Shown in pieces: positions 1 through 11,293 of a DNA stretch of 64,000 nt. The notes beneath the pieces were generated by a model. The model searched no databases, was not told where the DNA came from, and saw nothing but the letters and a program-made list of their open reading frames with translations. Location of the stretch: assembly GCA_963920525.1 (NCBI GenBank), contig OY986439.1, positions 3,865,001 through 3,929,000 on the forward strand. The letters run 5' to 3'. Source of the stretch: Dichetophora obliterata. Taxonomy: Eukaryota > Arthropoda > Insecta > Diptera > Sciomyzidae. Within the stretch, counting starts at the first letter, position 1; each line of letters opens with the position of its first letter. Made by a program: the position numbers and the translations under genes.

Positions 1-1700
1 AAAATGGCGTTGGAGTTAAGAAGAAGTGGCGTTGAAGTTTAGAAGGGCCTTTCGGAGTCGAGATCTGCTCAGATGAAAACTGAATTCGCTGATCAAATTG
101 TGAGTTACACGAAGCATCCTGGTTACAGGTTCACTACAACCATAGTCGGTACTATGAAAGTTGAGGTGGAAGAGAGGAATAGACCTAAGGTTACGTGGGT
201 TGGTATTAAAGGATGTAAATTGGAGTAGTGCAGGGCAGTTAATGGTTCCGAATACAAGTTGATGAATGAAGAGTACATCTGCAACTTCTCTTCGTTTTGC
301 AAGAGATTGCATGTTAATCAACTTCAGGCGGTCTGCATAAGGAGGTAGACCGGGAAGACCGCGTAGTGCGAACCGAATGAATCTTCGTTGAACAGCTTCG
401 ATTCGCACAGAATGGATGTTGTAGATAGGAGACCAAACCTGGCTGGCATATTCAAGGATGGGTCTAACAAAGGTAAGGTAGAGAGATTTAGTAACGTAAG
501 GATTGGAGAATTCTCTGGACCAGTGTTTCACGAAACCCAGTGCAGAATTGGCTCTACTAATGATACTATCAATATGAGACCTAAAATTAAGTTACTTGTC
601 ACATATTACACCTAAGTCCCGTAAAAAGCTTACAGGAGGAACTGGCTTGCCGAGTAAGTAATAAGTTCTTGGGGGAAGCTGGAGACACTTGCGTGAATAT
701 GTAATAGCTTGACATTTACTAACGTTGAGCTCTAGAAGATTTTTTTGACACCAAGTGGAAAAACGAACTAGATCTTCTTGAAGATAGAGAGAATCGTCGT
801 TAGTTTGTATGCGCCGATAGATTTTCATATCAGCATACACAGAGAGATTGGATTCTTTGATGATGCCATCTACATCAGAGATTGTTGAGACAAACAACAA
901 AGGACCAAGGTGACTACCTTGTGGGACACCAGAGGTAGCTGAAAAAGAATCTGAATTGGAAAATCTAATGATGGCATTACAGCGGCGTTCTTCGAGATAT
1001 GATTTAATCCAAAATATAAAGAGTGATGGAAAACCAAAGGCTTTAAGCTTAAGAAGAATGATAGTGTGTGAGATTTTGTCGAACGCTTTACTTAAGTCGG
1101 TAGACACTACATCAACTTCGTACCCGCTTTCCAACGAGCAAAGAGCGTTTGAAACAAATTCTGCAAGGTTAGTGGTAGTCGATCTTCCCTTGAGGAAGCC
1201 GTGTTGGTTGGGAGGAAAAATAGATTTGCAATGGAAAAAGAGAATGTCATAAATAATGCTTTCAAATATTTTTGAAGTACGTGAAAGTTTTGCGAAAGGT
1301 CTGTAATTGGAAATATCATTTCTTGGTCTTTTCTTATGAGCTCTTCCACAACTTAGGAAAAACGGAATTAGAAATAGAAAGTTGAAAATGAGCCAATAGG
1401 GGATAAGCCATCAAGTCGGCGAATTTTTTTTTAACAATAGCAGGCAAGCCATCGGGTACTGGAGAATAATCGTCCTTCAGATTATTTATCTTTTCTAACA
1501 CATCAGCTAGTTTAATATCAACAGAATCTAGCGACGTTTGAGGACAGTCCCTTAACAAAGAAAAATACTCGTAGTCTAGTTCGTCGTTATGATTAGTGTA
1601 TGACTGACTGAAAAAATTTGCAAATAGGTTTGCAATTATTTCCGGGTTGTTGGAGGAGATGTCCGAAGAAGTAAGGGTAGATGGGTTGTGTAACGTTTTC
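1..1700 (-). pseudogene. Jockey-like non-LTR retrotransposon, RT region, truncated at the window edge
   Basis: This is a decayed reverse transcriptase of a jockey-clade LINE, read from about 1690 down to the left edge. Conceptual translation gives, in order, a PDGLPA start of the RT domain (near 1450), a HGFLKGRST block (near 1200), DLSKAFDK (near 1085), GVPQGSHLGPLLF (near 915), a YADD-box region (826-837), and a C-terminal part with QRRFIRFALRGL (near 370). The frame shifts at least twice, near 1340 and near 530-600, so no intact protein is possible. The YADD box reads YAD-M: one catalytic Asp codon is missing as a clean 3-base deletion. The 5' end (endonuclease, ORF1) is absent, as in typical 5'-truncated copies. 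The 3' UTR lies outside the window. Similar elements occur at 35380-36263 and 15451-15660. Clade assignment is by motif memory, not by a search. Confidence 0.9.
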
Positions 1701-2889
1701 CTTTTATTTTAGTGTGTTCGGTGTTTTTTTATACATTCTCCATTGAATGCGTTCGAAATAGTTTGTAAGAAGTTTTAAGAACGTATCCAATCTCATTCAA
1801 TTGTTTTAAATGAGCTGTATTACAACTGAGAATTTGTATGGGAAATGAAATGACTTCGCTTCTCATTTAGTTGAATGGGCTGAAATGAGACATTTGATCG
1901 AATGTTAGCGTAGTATTGGACTAAAATTTAATAATGTAGTTTGTAGTATATACAAATTTTTCCACAGAAATTATTTTTTAAGCTCTAGAACATTGTAAAA
2001 AACACAATAAGATTTTAAAAAACAAAATTTTATACCAAAAATAATAGAGGGTGGTTGCCCATGATTTTTATTTATAGAAACTCTTTATTGAATTTTGTGT
2101 CACAATTAAGCAATTTTTTCAGATAAATGAAAATCTACTACAGAGGAGTGGGGGAAATGGAAATTAAAAAAAATTCCAACAAAAATAAAATTTGCCTTAT
2201 TTGTTTTTTGCACAAATTGAATATTTAAAAGGTTTTGTGAAAACAATATAAGATATTGTGAGATCGGAACAAGTAACGGTTTTAATCTTTTCTCATTTCT
2301 CCAAATTCACTTAATGGACTGACCTTTCAGACAAAGGAAATTTGATGAACACCGCTTCGAAAATGGCCGACATATTTGCTTGCAAATTAAAAAATTTAAA
2401 TTTCAATCACTTTTTTGTCAATCTAATTCCAAAGAAAATGTGTTCTATTAAAAAAATCTGTAGTTTTTAAGATATTGCAATAATTTTGATGTCATAATAA
2501 AGGAATTTTTTTTTAATATACTAATATATATGCACAAAATATTTTCGAAAAAAGTTTCGTTTACCGTTATATTTATTAATTAACGACTTTTCATAAAACT
2601 ATGCGTTATACCGAGAGTATGTATAGTTTTTGAGATATAGCTAAAAGCTTGATGTCATAATAATGAAAATTTTTCAAAACTTAAGAAGGATATATTCATA
2701 TTCAGAATCTAAATTAAAAATTTTATATTTTTGAATTACAAATTTAAAAATATTTTTATAAAAATTTTACATAAAGTCATTTTTCAGTATTTATACCATT
2801 TTTTTAATTATTAAAGAAACACAAATATTTTTGTATTTTGCATTTGAAGATAAAACAAAATACTTTAATTTTAAGATTCCAAATTTTTA
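1701..2889. other. AT-rich stretch without a gene
   Basis: No coding frame or repeat structure was recognised here. The sequence is very AT-rich with many A and T runs. The 3' part may be the body of the Helitron whose end lies at 2935-2938, but I could not locate a matching 5' TC terminus. Confidence 0.5.
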
Positions 2890-2938
2890 CATGGTATTTA
2901 ATATTTTTATCGCAGGCGAAGCAGCGGGTATTTGCTAG
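2890..2938 (+). mobile_element. Helitron 3' end
   Basis: A short GC-rich block, with GGCGAAGCAGCGGG at about 2914-2928, sits in AT-rich DNA and is followed by TATTTG and the terminal CTAG, with a host T after it. This is the characteristic 3' terminus of insect Helitrons: a small hairpin about ten bases before CTAG, inserted between A and T. The complete Helitron at 44400-44946 ends the same way. The 5' end of this copy was not found, so element length is unknown. Confidence 0.6.
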
Positions 2939-4589
2939 TATATCAATAAGCAGATGATGAATTTCCGTTCAAAATGTGAGTTTCATTTGAATTTCAAATA
3001 TAAACTTAATCTTGGAAGATCCTGTGCATGAACATTTTTTCAATGGCAATTGCAACTCATTGAGAGTTGTTGTCTTTCAGAAAATTGTAATTAATTAATT
3101 TGGAACTAGAAAATATCGTCAGTTTGGCAATTTGTTTATTTTGCTATACACTTTTTTAATGATGTAAAATAATTTGTGTTCTATTGCTTTGTATGCTGAT
3201 TGTATTTTGAAAATGAAATATATATATTTACCTTTTATTGTGCAATAATATTTTCCTCAGTCTGTGGTTCTGTAATAAAAAAGAAATATTTATCATAAAT
3301 AGTGTGCCATCACATAATTGACTTATTGAAAATTATACTAAAATCAAACATATGCACTTAACTGCCTTTTAAACAAAACAAAAAAAAAACTCCATACAAT
3401 CTTAATGGAGCCCTACATTCGGCACAAAAATGCCGCAATTAACCTAATTGTTGTTGGTTAAACATTAAATGTTCTCTTATCACTAAGCTTGTTCATAACT
3501 CTTTACGAATACCACATTCAAATGGATAAAGAACATTCCATTTAAAAATAACAACAACACCAACAATTCTTATGAATGGCTGAAAAGTCAAAAGGGTGAG
3601 TTTTTGAATGATGTAAGGACTACAAAATTTCGAACAAAGAACAGCAATCATAGCGATGAGCAGAGGACCCATGCAAATATAAGTACATATTTATTATGCA
3701 GCCCTAATTGAAATGTACTGATTAAGCATAAGCATAATGAATAGAAACAACAACAACAACAGCAACGACAACAATAAAGACAACAATTGATGAAAATGCT
3801 GTTGAACCAGAAATGAAGAGATTCAGACTTCTTTTATAGCAAAGAGAAAAAAATATCTCGTTATTTAACTCCACAGAACAAAAACTTCATTTTAAAAAAA
3901 AAGAAGAAGAGGGCAGCGAAATTCTACGGAAAACTTTATAATTGCACAAATTCAACTCAGAAGGTTTCTGAACAAAATCGGGCCTTAAAGATGGAAAGTA
4001 TTGCGTAAAAGAATTAAGAAGGGAGACAGCTTCCAAGTAGTGCTTTTAACGAGTCAAGTGATTGTGATGAAGAGGCGGCGGTAGAGGCAAGAATATTGCA
4101 TTGAAGCAGCTTGGAATGTGACAAAGTATAAACCAACAACTTCAAGGGTTGACGCCTTCTCGGCTGATGAAGTCCCTACAACGGAATGTGTTCTACTAAA
4201 AACGAAGAAGACGAAGAATGCGAAAGCAGCTATTGTGTCTCAAGCATAGCTTAGAATAGCTAGTGTTGCCATCAAGACAATTCTCCGAAATTTTATGCTT
4301 TTTAATTGTCCGTAGAATGTTACTCAGAAATATTGTCATCATAAGTTTATATGTTTGTTTGTATTTTTTTAAGCGGTACAACGCTTTTTTCTCCTTGCAC
4401 TACCTTTTTTTTTTTGTAACAACTCCCACTGTTTTATGCTGCCTACACGGTGCTGCCCTAGCGTTTTTGTCCGCTCATTTTTATGTTTTATTTATCTTTC
4501 ACTACGTTGACGCAGCCGACGACGACGTGAATGTTGAGGGTGGCAACCCTACCGCAATGCCAATCTATGCCGTGATTCATTCATAAAGA
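2939..4589. other. Non-coding stretch
   Basis: No gene was recognised. There are short CAA/CAG runs (near 3745-3785) and A-rich segments. Open frames around 4196-4586 are short, low in complexity and lack family motifs. Confidence 0.5.
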
Positions 4590-4595
4590 CGCGCG

Positions 4596-5355
4596 AGTTA
4601 CGACCCCCACTCAAACGACAACAACAAATACATATACTTCTCAGCCACCACCCAAACCATCGAGGCTCAATACGCCGCTGCAACACTTACAGTAACAATT
4701 ACAACAAACACAACAACAATACCAAATTAACCAACAAGTCAAAGACATCGTTACTACATTTACAACAACAGCACAAACGGCAATTAAATCTCGGCACCCA
4801 CAACAATAGCACCAGAAACAACAACATAATAAGCCCCACTGCACTACTTAAAGTGCAGCGTAATCAATAAGATATTTTAAGTGTTCCAATTTTATTTACA
4901 CTCTTTCTTTATTTTTTTCCTCATAAATCGCAACTATTAAAATAGGTTCAATTTTAAAGTATAACATTAAAATCAAACTCTTGCATTTCTGATATTATGT
5001 TGCAACCATAAATTGGGCAACATTTTACGATTATTTATTCTACATATTAACCACAAGACATTAAAATGAAACCCTTGCATTTTTGATATTATGTTGCAAC
5101 TATAAATTAGGCAACACTTTGCGACTATTAACTTTTACATATTAACCACATTGTATTTCTTTTACATACATTACATTTCTCCTATTTTACAATTGTATTT
5201 CTTCCATTTATATCTTTACATACTTTTACACATTTACATTTCGAAAACGAATTGGTTAGATTTTAAGAAAGAGTTGTAATAAAGTTCAGTTCTAAGTTTA
5301 CAGCAGAAAAGAAAAGTGTGTTTCAATCAAACTGCTCTAAGCAAGGAACATAACT
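4596..5355 (+). mobile_element. Solo LTR of an errantivirus-like (gypsy-type) element at a CGCGCG site
   Basis: The 760-bp segment starts AGTTACGACC and ends GGAACATAACT, so its termini form the short inverted pair AGTTA/TAACT. It is flanked on both sides by CGCGCG (4590-4595 and 5356-5361). A polyadenylation signal AATAAA lies near 5278 about 75 bases before the end, as expected for an LTR on the plus strand. No internal gag/pol region is attached, so this is a solo LTR left by LTR-LTR recombination. AGTTA...TAACT-type ends and alternating purine-pyrimidine targets are known for Drosophila errantiviruses, and CGCGCG is the site reported for ZAM. Assignment to a ZAM-like group is inference. 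A CAA-rich tract and a 93-bp tandem duplication lie inside. Confidence 0.75.
4969..5155. repeat. Two tandem ~93-bp units inside the solo LTR
   Basis: Units at about 4969-5060 and 5061-5155 both contain TTGCAT, GATATTATGTTGCAAC, ATAAATT, GGCAACA and ACATATTAACCACA in the same order, with scattered substitutions. The duplication lies wholly inside the LTR. Confidence 0.85.
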
Positions 5356-5361
5356 CGCGCG

Positions 5362-8087
5362 TTTCATTCATTCATGTTCACGAATACACTGAATGGCGAA
5401 GTAGTTGCTACAGCAACAACAACAACAACAACATTAGCAGCATGCCGTTGTGACTTTATAAGTAGCGCCCGGACGAGTTCAAGGCACTCACTGCGAACGA
5501 CCTGTACAGAGGAAGGAGTTACTTCTTTCATTTTGTTGTTGTTGTTGTTGTTTACTTTAGCGCTTCCCTCTCAGAGTTATTCTGCTTCCATTGTAAACTT
5601 TATTTCAATGAAGCGGAAAAACGCTCCCTTTTTAATGCCTTTCACTTTGTTCCTTCTTTATTTCCTTTTTTTTTTTTTGCAGCAGCAGCAGCAGTTTTTT
5701 CGCAGTTTACCTTTGTTTATTATTAAATTTGTATTGACGGAAATTGTTGGCGGTTAAGGCGCACAGTCAACAAAGCAAAGCCAACATATGTTCAGATAAT
5801 TTGACAACCTTGAGTTAAGAGAACGTGCCGCGAAGGGTGCCAGCTTTGAATATCTCAAACTTTTATGTAGAGTCTTTATTGATAGAGCGCGAACTTTGAC
5901 ATTTGGCAACCGTGCAACGATTCGTGAATATGTAAATGCTTTTGCTACTCTCGAATGCAACACTGAAGGTAGCACCCATCCAACTTGCATCGCAGAGGCC
6001 ACCCAAGCCGCTGCGTTCCCAAACCACGAATACTCTTTGCCAATTAAAATGCTGCTGCGGGGCATGTGTACCCGGCCTAGTCCGTGTATTTGTTCGTTTT
6101 AGCTACGTATTTGCTAAGCGTCTGTCGTAATTTTCAACAATCCTTGTATAATGCTATTCTTCCTTCCCATCCCCCACACAAAGGTTTCTGCTCCCGTGAA
6201 TAGTAGCAACAATTGGCCTCACTGGCAGCCGCATTGTTAGTGCGCACATTTTAATGACAGTAAATCAAGCGGAGTAAATCAAGCAAGTGGAATTTTTTGC
6301 CGTGACAAGCAGCTACGAAACGTAAACGTGTGTTTCTCTGCAGCGTCAGAGTCTTGAAAGGATTGAAAAATGAAAAGACATTCAGTGGAAGTGAACTGTG
6401 TAGCATTGCGTGGGTGTTCTACGCAAAAGAGGGTTGGAGTTCAGATGCATGCCACGAAGCCAAGAAACTCTTTTCAGTTTCTCACTGAGGGTGTTTCACT
6501 ACCAACCCAGAATCGGACGTTTCCGTCGTGACTCACATGCGAGCAGCTGCCTCTAATAATAGGGTTTAACTGGAAATGAGTCACGTTTTGTGCTTACGTG
6601 GCTAACTTGGCTAGCGTTTTGCTGTCGCAGTCAGTGGTGTAGCTCACACACCCTGATTAGGAATTGAGCAGAGACAAATGGGGTTAAAGTGCACGATTTT
6701 TGACAGGTGCTGTCAGCGAACGTATAATGAATGCATAGCGAAAAATTGTCAAAATGCATCTTTTTATTGTCTATTGTCACGCGTTTAATGCTTGAAAATG
6801 CTCTTCTGGCAGAAACCGCACTCACTCACTCAAAGCGACACTCTTCATGCTCAATCTAGACAATTTTTGGCGTGTCCTAATTTGACGCGCTCATGTCAGT
6901 CGCGTAATTCTAGCTGCTCCTTGAGGGGCCAAAAAAAAAGAAGAGGACGTTACCCTAAAAAAAGCACTGGCGCCCTCGAGCCACGCAAGTTAATTAGTGA
7001 GCAGCCAACTTAATTTTATACATTTGCACACCAGCAAAAAAATGGTTAACAAACGCATTCCTTGCTGAAACCTAGCAAGTTGTGACGCAAGCCCAGCATG
7101 AAACTTGATGCTGTCGCGCACTCAGCCATGCAGAGGTAACAGCAATTAACCCCTTTTTTCGACAGAATTTATTAGTTTTTTGTTAACAAAAATTATCAAT
7201 ATTTAAGTCATGTAAAAACTGCAAACGACATAAGATCGCTGACCAGGGGGGGGGGGGGAAGGGAGCAAGCAAAGAGCTTAACGGAAACTAACCACAAAAA
7301 ATAATTGCAATAAAAACACAACAGTAACATCAACATCAACAATGACAGCAGCACCGACATCAGCAACATCATTATAAAAAGTTGCTGCAACAAACCGCCA
7401 AACAAATAAAAACGTTACAGCAAAAAAAATAATACCACAACTCAGTATCTTGTAGCTTTGGCAACATGAAAGACTTAAAGCACAAAACACAAAAAGCAGC
7501 AACAGAATGAGAGTAAAAAAAATAGGCATCCAAATCAACTGCAACGACAACAATAACAACAGCAACGTCATTCTCATCAGCAGCAGCGTCACCGCCTCGT
7601 CAAAACGTCACTCAACGTAATCAAGCGTTAAGTGATTCTGCAGAAGCTGGCTTGAATGCTTGTTGCAGTAGTAGTAGTAGTAGTAGTAGTTGTTGTTGTT
7701 GTTGTTGTTGGCGTTTAAGTTGTAGTTGTCGTCGTCGCACACATCAACATGCAACCCAAAAAAAGGACGCGTACATTACTTTTTTTCTTTATAAAAAAAT
7801 AAAAAAACACGTAGCTTTTTCTGCTTATAACGTAACATAAAAGCTGAGAAAAAAAATGTAGTTAGCTGATGGATGCCGCTAAGAGCAGAATAACCACAAG
7901 TATACCTTTAAATTTTGGCAAGCTTTTTTTAAATTTAAATAGGAACGTAGTTCTGATTGTTAGCAAGGCGTTTATCGTCGTTCAAAACTGATCAAGCACT
8001 CTGACTGCAGATAAAAGTCCAAAGTAACTCCGGCGCCATTTGATTCGGTTGTCTTTGAATAATAAATATGTTTGAACCGTTCCATAT
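5362..8087. other. Non-coding stretch with trinucleotide microsatellites
   Basis: No gene with recognisable motifs was found. The region carries CAA runs (5410-5432), TTG runs (5537-5551), GCA repeats (5680-5695), a run of ten G (7247-7257), AAC/AGC-rich DNA (7320-7580) and GTA then TTG runs (7667-7712). Frames over 60 codons here are simple-sequence artefacts (Ser/Cys or Leu runs). Confidence 0.55.
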
Positions 8088-8093
8088 ATTTGT

Positions 8094-8127
8094 GCAGTGA
8101 TCTGCGGTGATCTGCGGTGATCTGCTG
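8094..8127. repeat. Short tandem repeat, 11-bp unit
   Basis: The unit GTGATCTGCGG occurs three times in a row; the last copy is diverged (GTGATCTGCTG). Confidence 0.8.
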
Positions 8128-8280
8128 TCTCATTTAAGAGAATTGCAGATTTGCAAGGCTCTACCTTAGGCTTATCCCATTTAAGATTCATGATTTCACT
8201 GTAACATCGACTCATTCAAATCACTAATATTTTAGAGGGCATGTAGTAATATTTACATCTATATAAAATATCTTTAAATA

Positions 8281-8418
8281 AAAATTTCCCATTTTATTAG
8301 ACAACAAAGCTTCAATAAAATTGTATAATAAATAAATAAGCTTCAATAAATAACAAAGCTTCAATAAATAAATAAAAATTTCCCATTTTATTAGACAACA
8401 AAGCTTCAATAAAATTGA
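8281..8418. repeat. Local duplication around AAAGCTTCAATAAA
   Basis: A ~43-bp segment containing TTTCCCATTTTATTAGACAA and AAGCTTCAATAAAATTG appears at 8281-8325 and again at 8374-8418. Partial AAGCTTCAATAAATA copies fill the space between, consistent with replication slippage. Confidence 0.8.
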
Positions 8419-8608
8419 TGAAGTATCTATTGACATAAGGCACTCTTCCTATGTTGGTTGGTTTGTTTAGATGGTGATGCTGCATACAAGAAGGATTCAA
8501 GTTGCTCGTGTTCCTGTTATTTGAGGAAGTAACACACTATTAGGTTATAATCATCCGGTGCGGTTAATGAACGTTAGCAGATTGTTAGTTTTTGTAGTTG
8601 AATTAGTA

Positions 8609-8950
8609 GTCGGCCTTTGAAGTCTAGTGGAGAGTGCGCTAGACTATCAACCCAAAGATCCCTGGTTCGAATCCGGGTTCGGGCATGGTTCTTTTCACTT
8701 TCTTTGATCTATCCTATATTTCAGAATTCGCAACTAAAATGTAGAAATAATGGACAGAAACAACTTAGGGCTAGACAACACTAGCCTCGGTCAAAAGCAC
8801 TTCAAATTGTCTTTCACGGTTGTTTTGCCTAATCAATAATTCACGTATGCTTCCAATCAATTCCTCTAAATAATTTATCCCTTTACTTTCAGGTCAAAGA
8901 CCAAACCTTGTTTGTATAAGGCGCGTGCCTTGGTTCTTTGATCTTTAAAA
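8609..8950 (+). mobile_element. tRNA-headed SINE, copy 1
   Basis: The element begins with a tRNA-like head (8609-8685) containing an A-box-like AGTCTAGTGG and a perfect B box GGTTCGAATCC, which together make an internal pol III promoter. A ~250-bp unrelated body and an A-rich tail (8945-8958) follow. A second copy lies inverted at 57947-58616. The two copies stop matching exactly at the start of the tRNA head, as expected for a SINE whose 5' end is the transcription start. The head contains CTAGACTATC, the reverse complement of part of the A-box region of the tRNA-like sequences at 18049 and 42589. The 3' side abuts the LINE at 8951. Confidence 0.75.
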
Positions 8951-11240
8951 AAAAAATCCTCTAGATTGCGAGGGAAGGGCTTGCCTAGCGCTCTGAGGCT
9001 AGACCTAGCCAGGGCCGGTCAGGTGCTCAGAAAGTGTGTTAGTGTTTCTTTTTCGTTTGGGTCATCGCAGCTGCGACAGTGGGTGTTGTAGGGTAGTCCA
9101 ATTTTTTCGGCATGTACTCCGATGCACCAGTGACCCGTAATTATAGCCATGATTTTGGCTTTGTCATTTCGAGGTTTTGAGAGCATCTCCTGAGTTCTAT
9201 CTAAGTTGTAAAGGAGCCATTGGAGTTTGTAGTTCTCTCCATCTATGACCGGCTAAGGCCAAGTAGTAACAGTGAATTCGTCCCTTAACGGTGTTCAGTG
9301 GAATTTCGACTGGTTCCGCTTTTGAAACGTCAAGGGAGGAACCCCGCCTAGCCATTTCATCCGCCTTTTCATTATCATATGTGTTCCTATGGCCGGGAAC
9401 CCAGATTATGGTAATCTTGCCAAGTGACTTAGCCGAGCCAGTTTATCCTTACAATGCCTAAATAGATTGGAGTTGGTACTGATCGCAGCTAAAGCTTTGA
9501 TGGCGGCTTTGCTATGCGTCAGAATAGCTGCATTGAGGTGATTGGTGTTGGCTCGACTTAAGGTGCGAGAAACTACTTTTATCGCTAAAAGTTCGGCCTG
9601 GAGGACGCTGGCTGAGTTTGGCAAACAAAAACCGTCCGCCACAACCAGAATCTTAGAGTATGTATATTCCAGCTTCTTCGCACTCCATCTTTGAGCCGTC
9701 AGTGTAAAAGGACAAATCGAAGGCTAGATCTAGTCTCCCATTGCACCACTCTCCACCCTGGTGGGGAACTTGCTTATGAAGTTTTCGTGAAGTCGAATTT
9801 GGGAGTGTTATAGTCCGCGTTTCTAGGAATCAGTTCCCGAGGTAGCAGATTTAGAATGTTGCTGTGTCCATATAGCCTATTCTGCCAGTTGTAGGACTCT
9901 CTGAGTCTGATTACACTGTTTGTTGCGGTAAGCTTAATGTGTAGATCTGTGGGAAGTAATTACGTCAAGACGTTAAGTTCGTCGGTAGGGCATGAGCGAA
10001 TACCACCCCTGTGATACCTATGCACGCGAATAGCTGGATCCTAGCTAGTTTTGTTGTGTTGTATGCTTTATTCAGTGCAGGCCACCATACTAGTGCACCA
10101 TTTGCCAAGATACGATGCACTACCACTGTATATAGCCATAAGAGCATTATCGGTTGAAGACCCAATATCCTACCAAAGGTCTTTTTGCAGGCGAAGAAGG
10201 CTATGTAGGTCTTCTTGACCCTTTGTTCGATGTTGGTTTACAAGCTTAGCTCAGAATCTAGAATGACTCCTATGCTGGATAGTGTGAGAGATTGTTTGTT
10301 TAGCTTTCGAAGGACAAATTGTGGCGATTTGGTTTTTGTGGTGAATAGCATCAGTTCCATCTTGCTAGGGTTAACTCCTAGGCCACATCTGGCAGCCCAG
10401 AGACTGAGTTTTTCCAAAACTGCCTCCATTAGCTCACTGACCTTAGAATGAAACAGTCCTGAAACCATTACAACCACGTCATCTGCATAAGCCACCACTT
10501 TGACCATATTGCAATTTAGTGTAATAAGAACTTCGTTCATGGCGATGAGCCAGAGTAGAGGGGAGATCACTCTTCCCTGCGGAGTACCTCACTGAAAAAT
10601 CTCGTTAGTTGACAACCACCCAGGTCTGCTTGTAATATTATATTACTAAGCATTGAGACTATCCAGTTCCTGATCGGTGTTTGTACACCAAGGATGGTCA
10701 GGGAATCAAAGATGGCCTTAGTGTGTATATTGTTAAATGCCACTTCTGTGTCTAAGAAAGCCGCAAGAGTGTATTTTTTGAAGAAGATGGATCTTTTAGT
10801 AGTAGTGATAACCTCGTGTGAGGCGGTATCTGTGGATCTTTTCTTGAGGTATGCCACGTGGTGGGCATTGGATGTGGTAGTACCCTCTAGAATGTCCCGA
10901 AGATAAATATCCAGTATACGTTCTAGGGTTTTCGTACGAATCATGTGAGGCTTGTTGGTCTTAAATCCTTCGCTGTTTCATGACCTCGCATCCCAGCCTT
11001 GGGTATAAATATTACCTTAACTCTTCTCTAGCTCTTTGGAGTGTAGTTAAGGTGGAGGCAAATTGTGAAGATAGAAAGTAGGATAGGTGCAACTACATCT
11101 TGTAGTTTCTGCAACATTATTGGTAGAATGCCGTCGGGGCTTAAAGATTTGTATGGCAAGAAGCTGTTTAATTCCCATATAACCCTTTCTATTGGTATAA
11201 ATGAGCCTTTAGGAACCGCTGCTGTGTATTAGATGTGCGA
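8951..11240 (-). pseudogene. LOA/I-like non-LTR retrotransposon: RT plus RNase H, frameshifted
   Basis: Reading leftward from 11240, the conceptual protein shows SPDGILPIMLQ (near 11130), FIPKAG (near 11000), RPTSLT, KTLERILD (near 10930), AAFLDTEVAFNNI (near 10740), then after a frameshift GTPQGRVISPLLWL (near 10580) and an intact AYADD box (near 10485). Next comes an RNase H domain with QAELLAIK (near 9580) and WVPGHRNTYDNEKADEMARRG (9405-9345, in another frame), and a C-terminal CxxC-H segment with THCRSCDDPNEKETLTHF (near 9080-9030). A RT-RNase H order with a C-terminal Cys/His motif fits the LOA and I clades. At least three frame changes and the missing ORF1/endonuclease make it a pseudogene. 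It is joined to the SINE on its 3' side and to repeat unit A on its 5' side. Confidence 0.85.
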
Positions 11241-11293
11241 ATGAACCGAGGTACCCACATAGATTCGGCATACAACATTGCTGTAAAGATCCG

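Noticed and set aside
7652..7840. 62-codon frame of Ser and Cys runs
   Set aside because: It is a read-through of GTA/TTG microsatellites, not a gene.
8281..8418. CRISPR-like array
   Set aside because: Only two longer repeats with partial copies between them and no regular spacers; the genome is eukaryotic and the pattern fits slippage.
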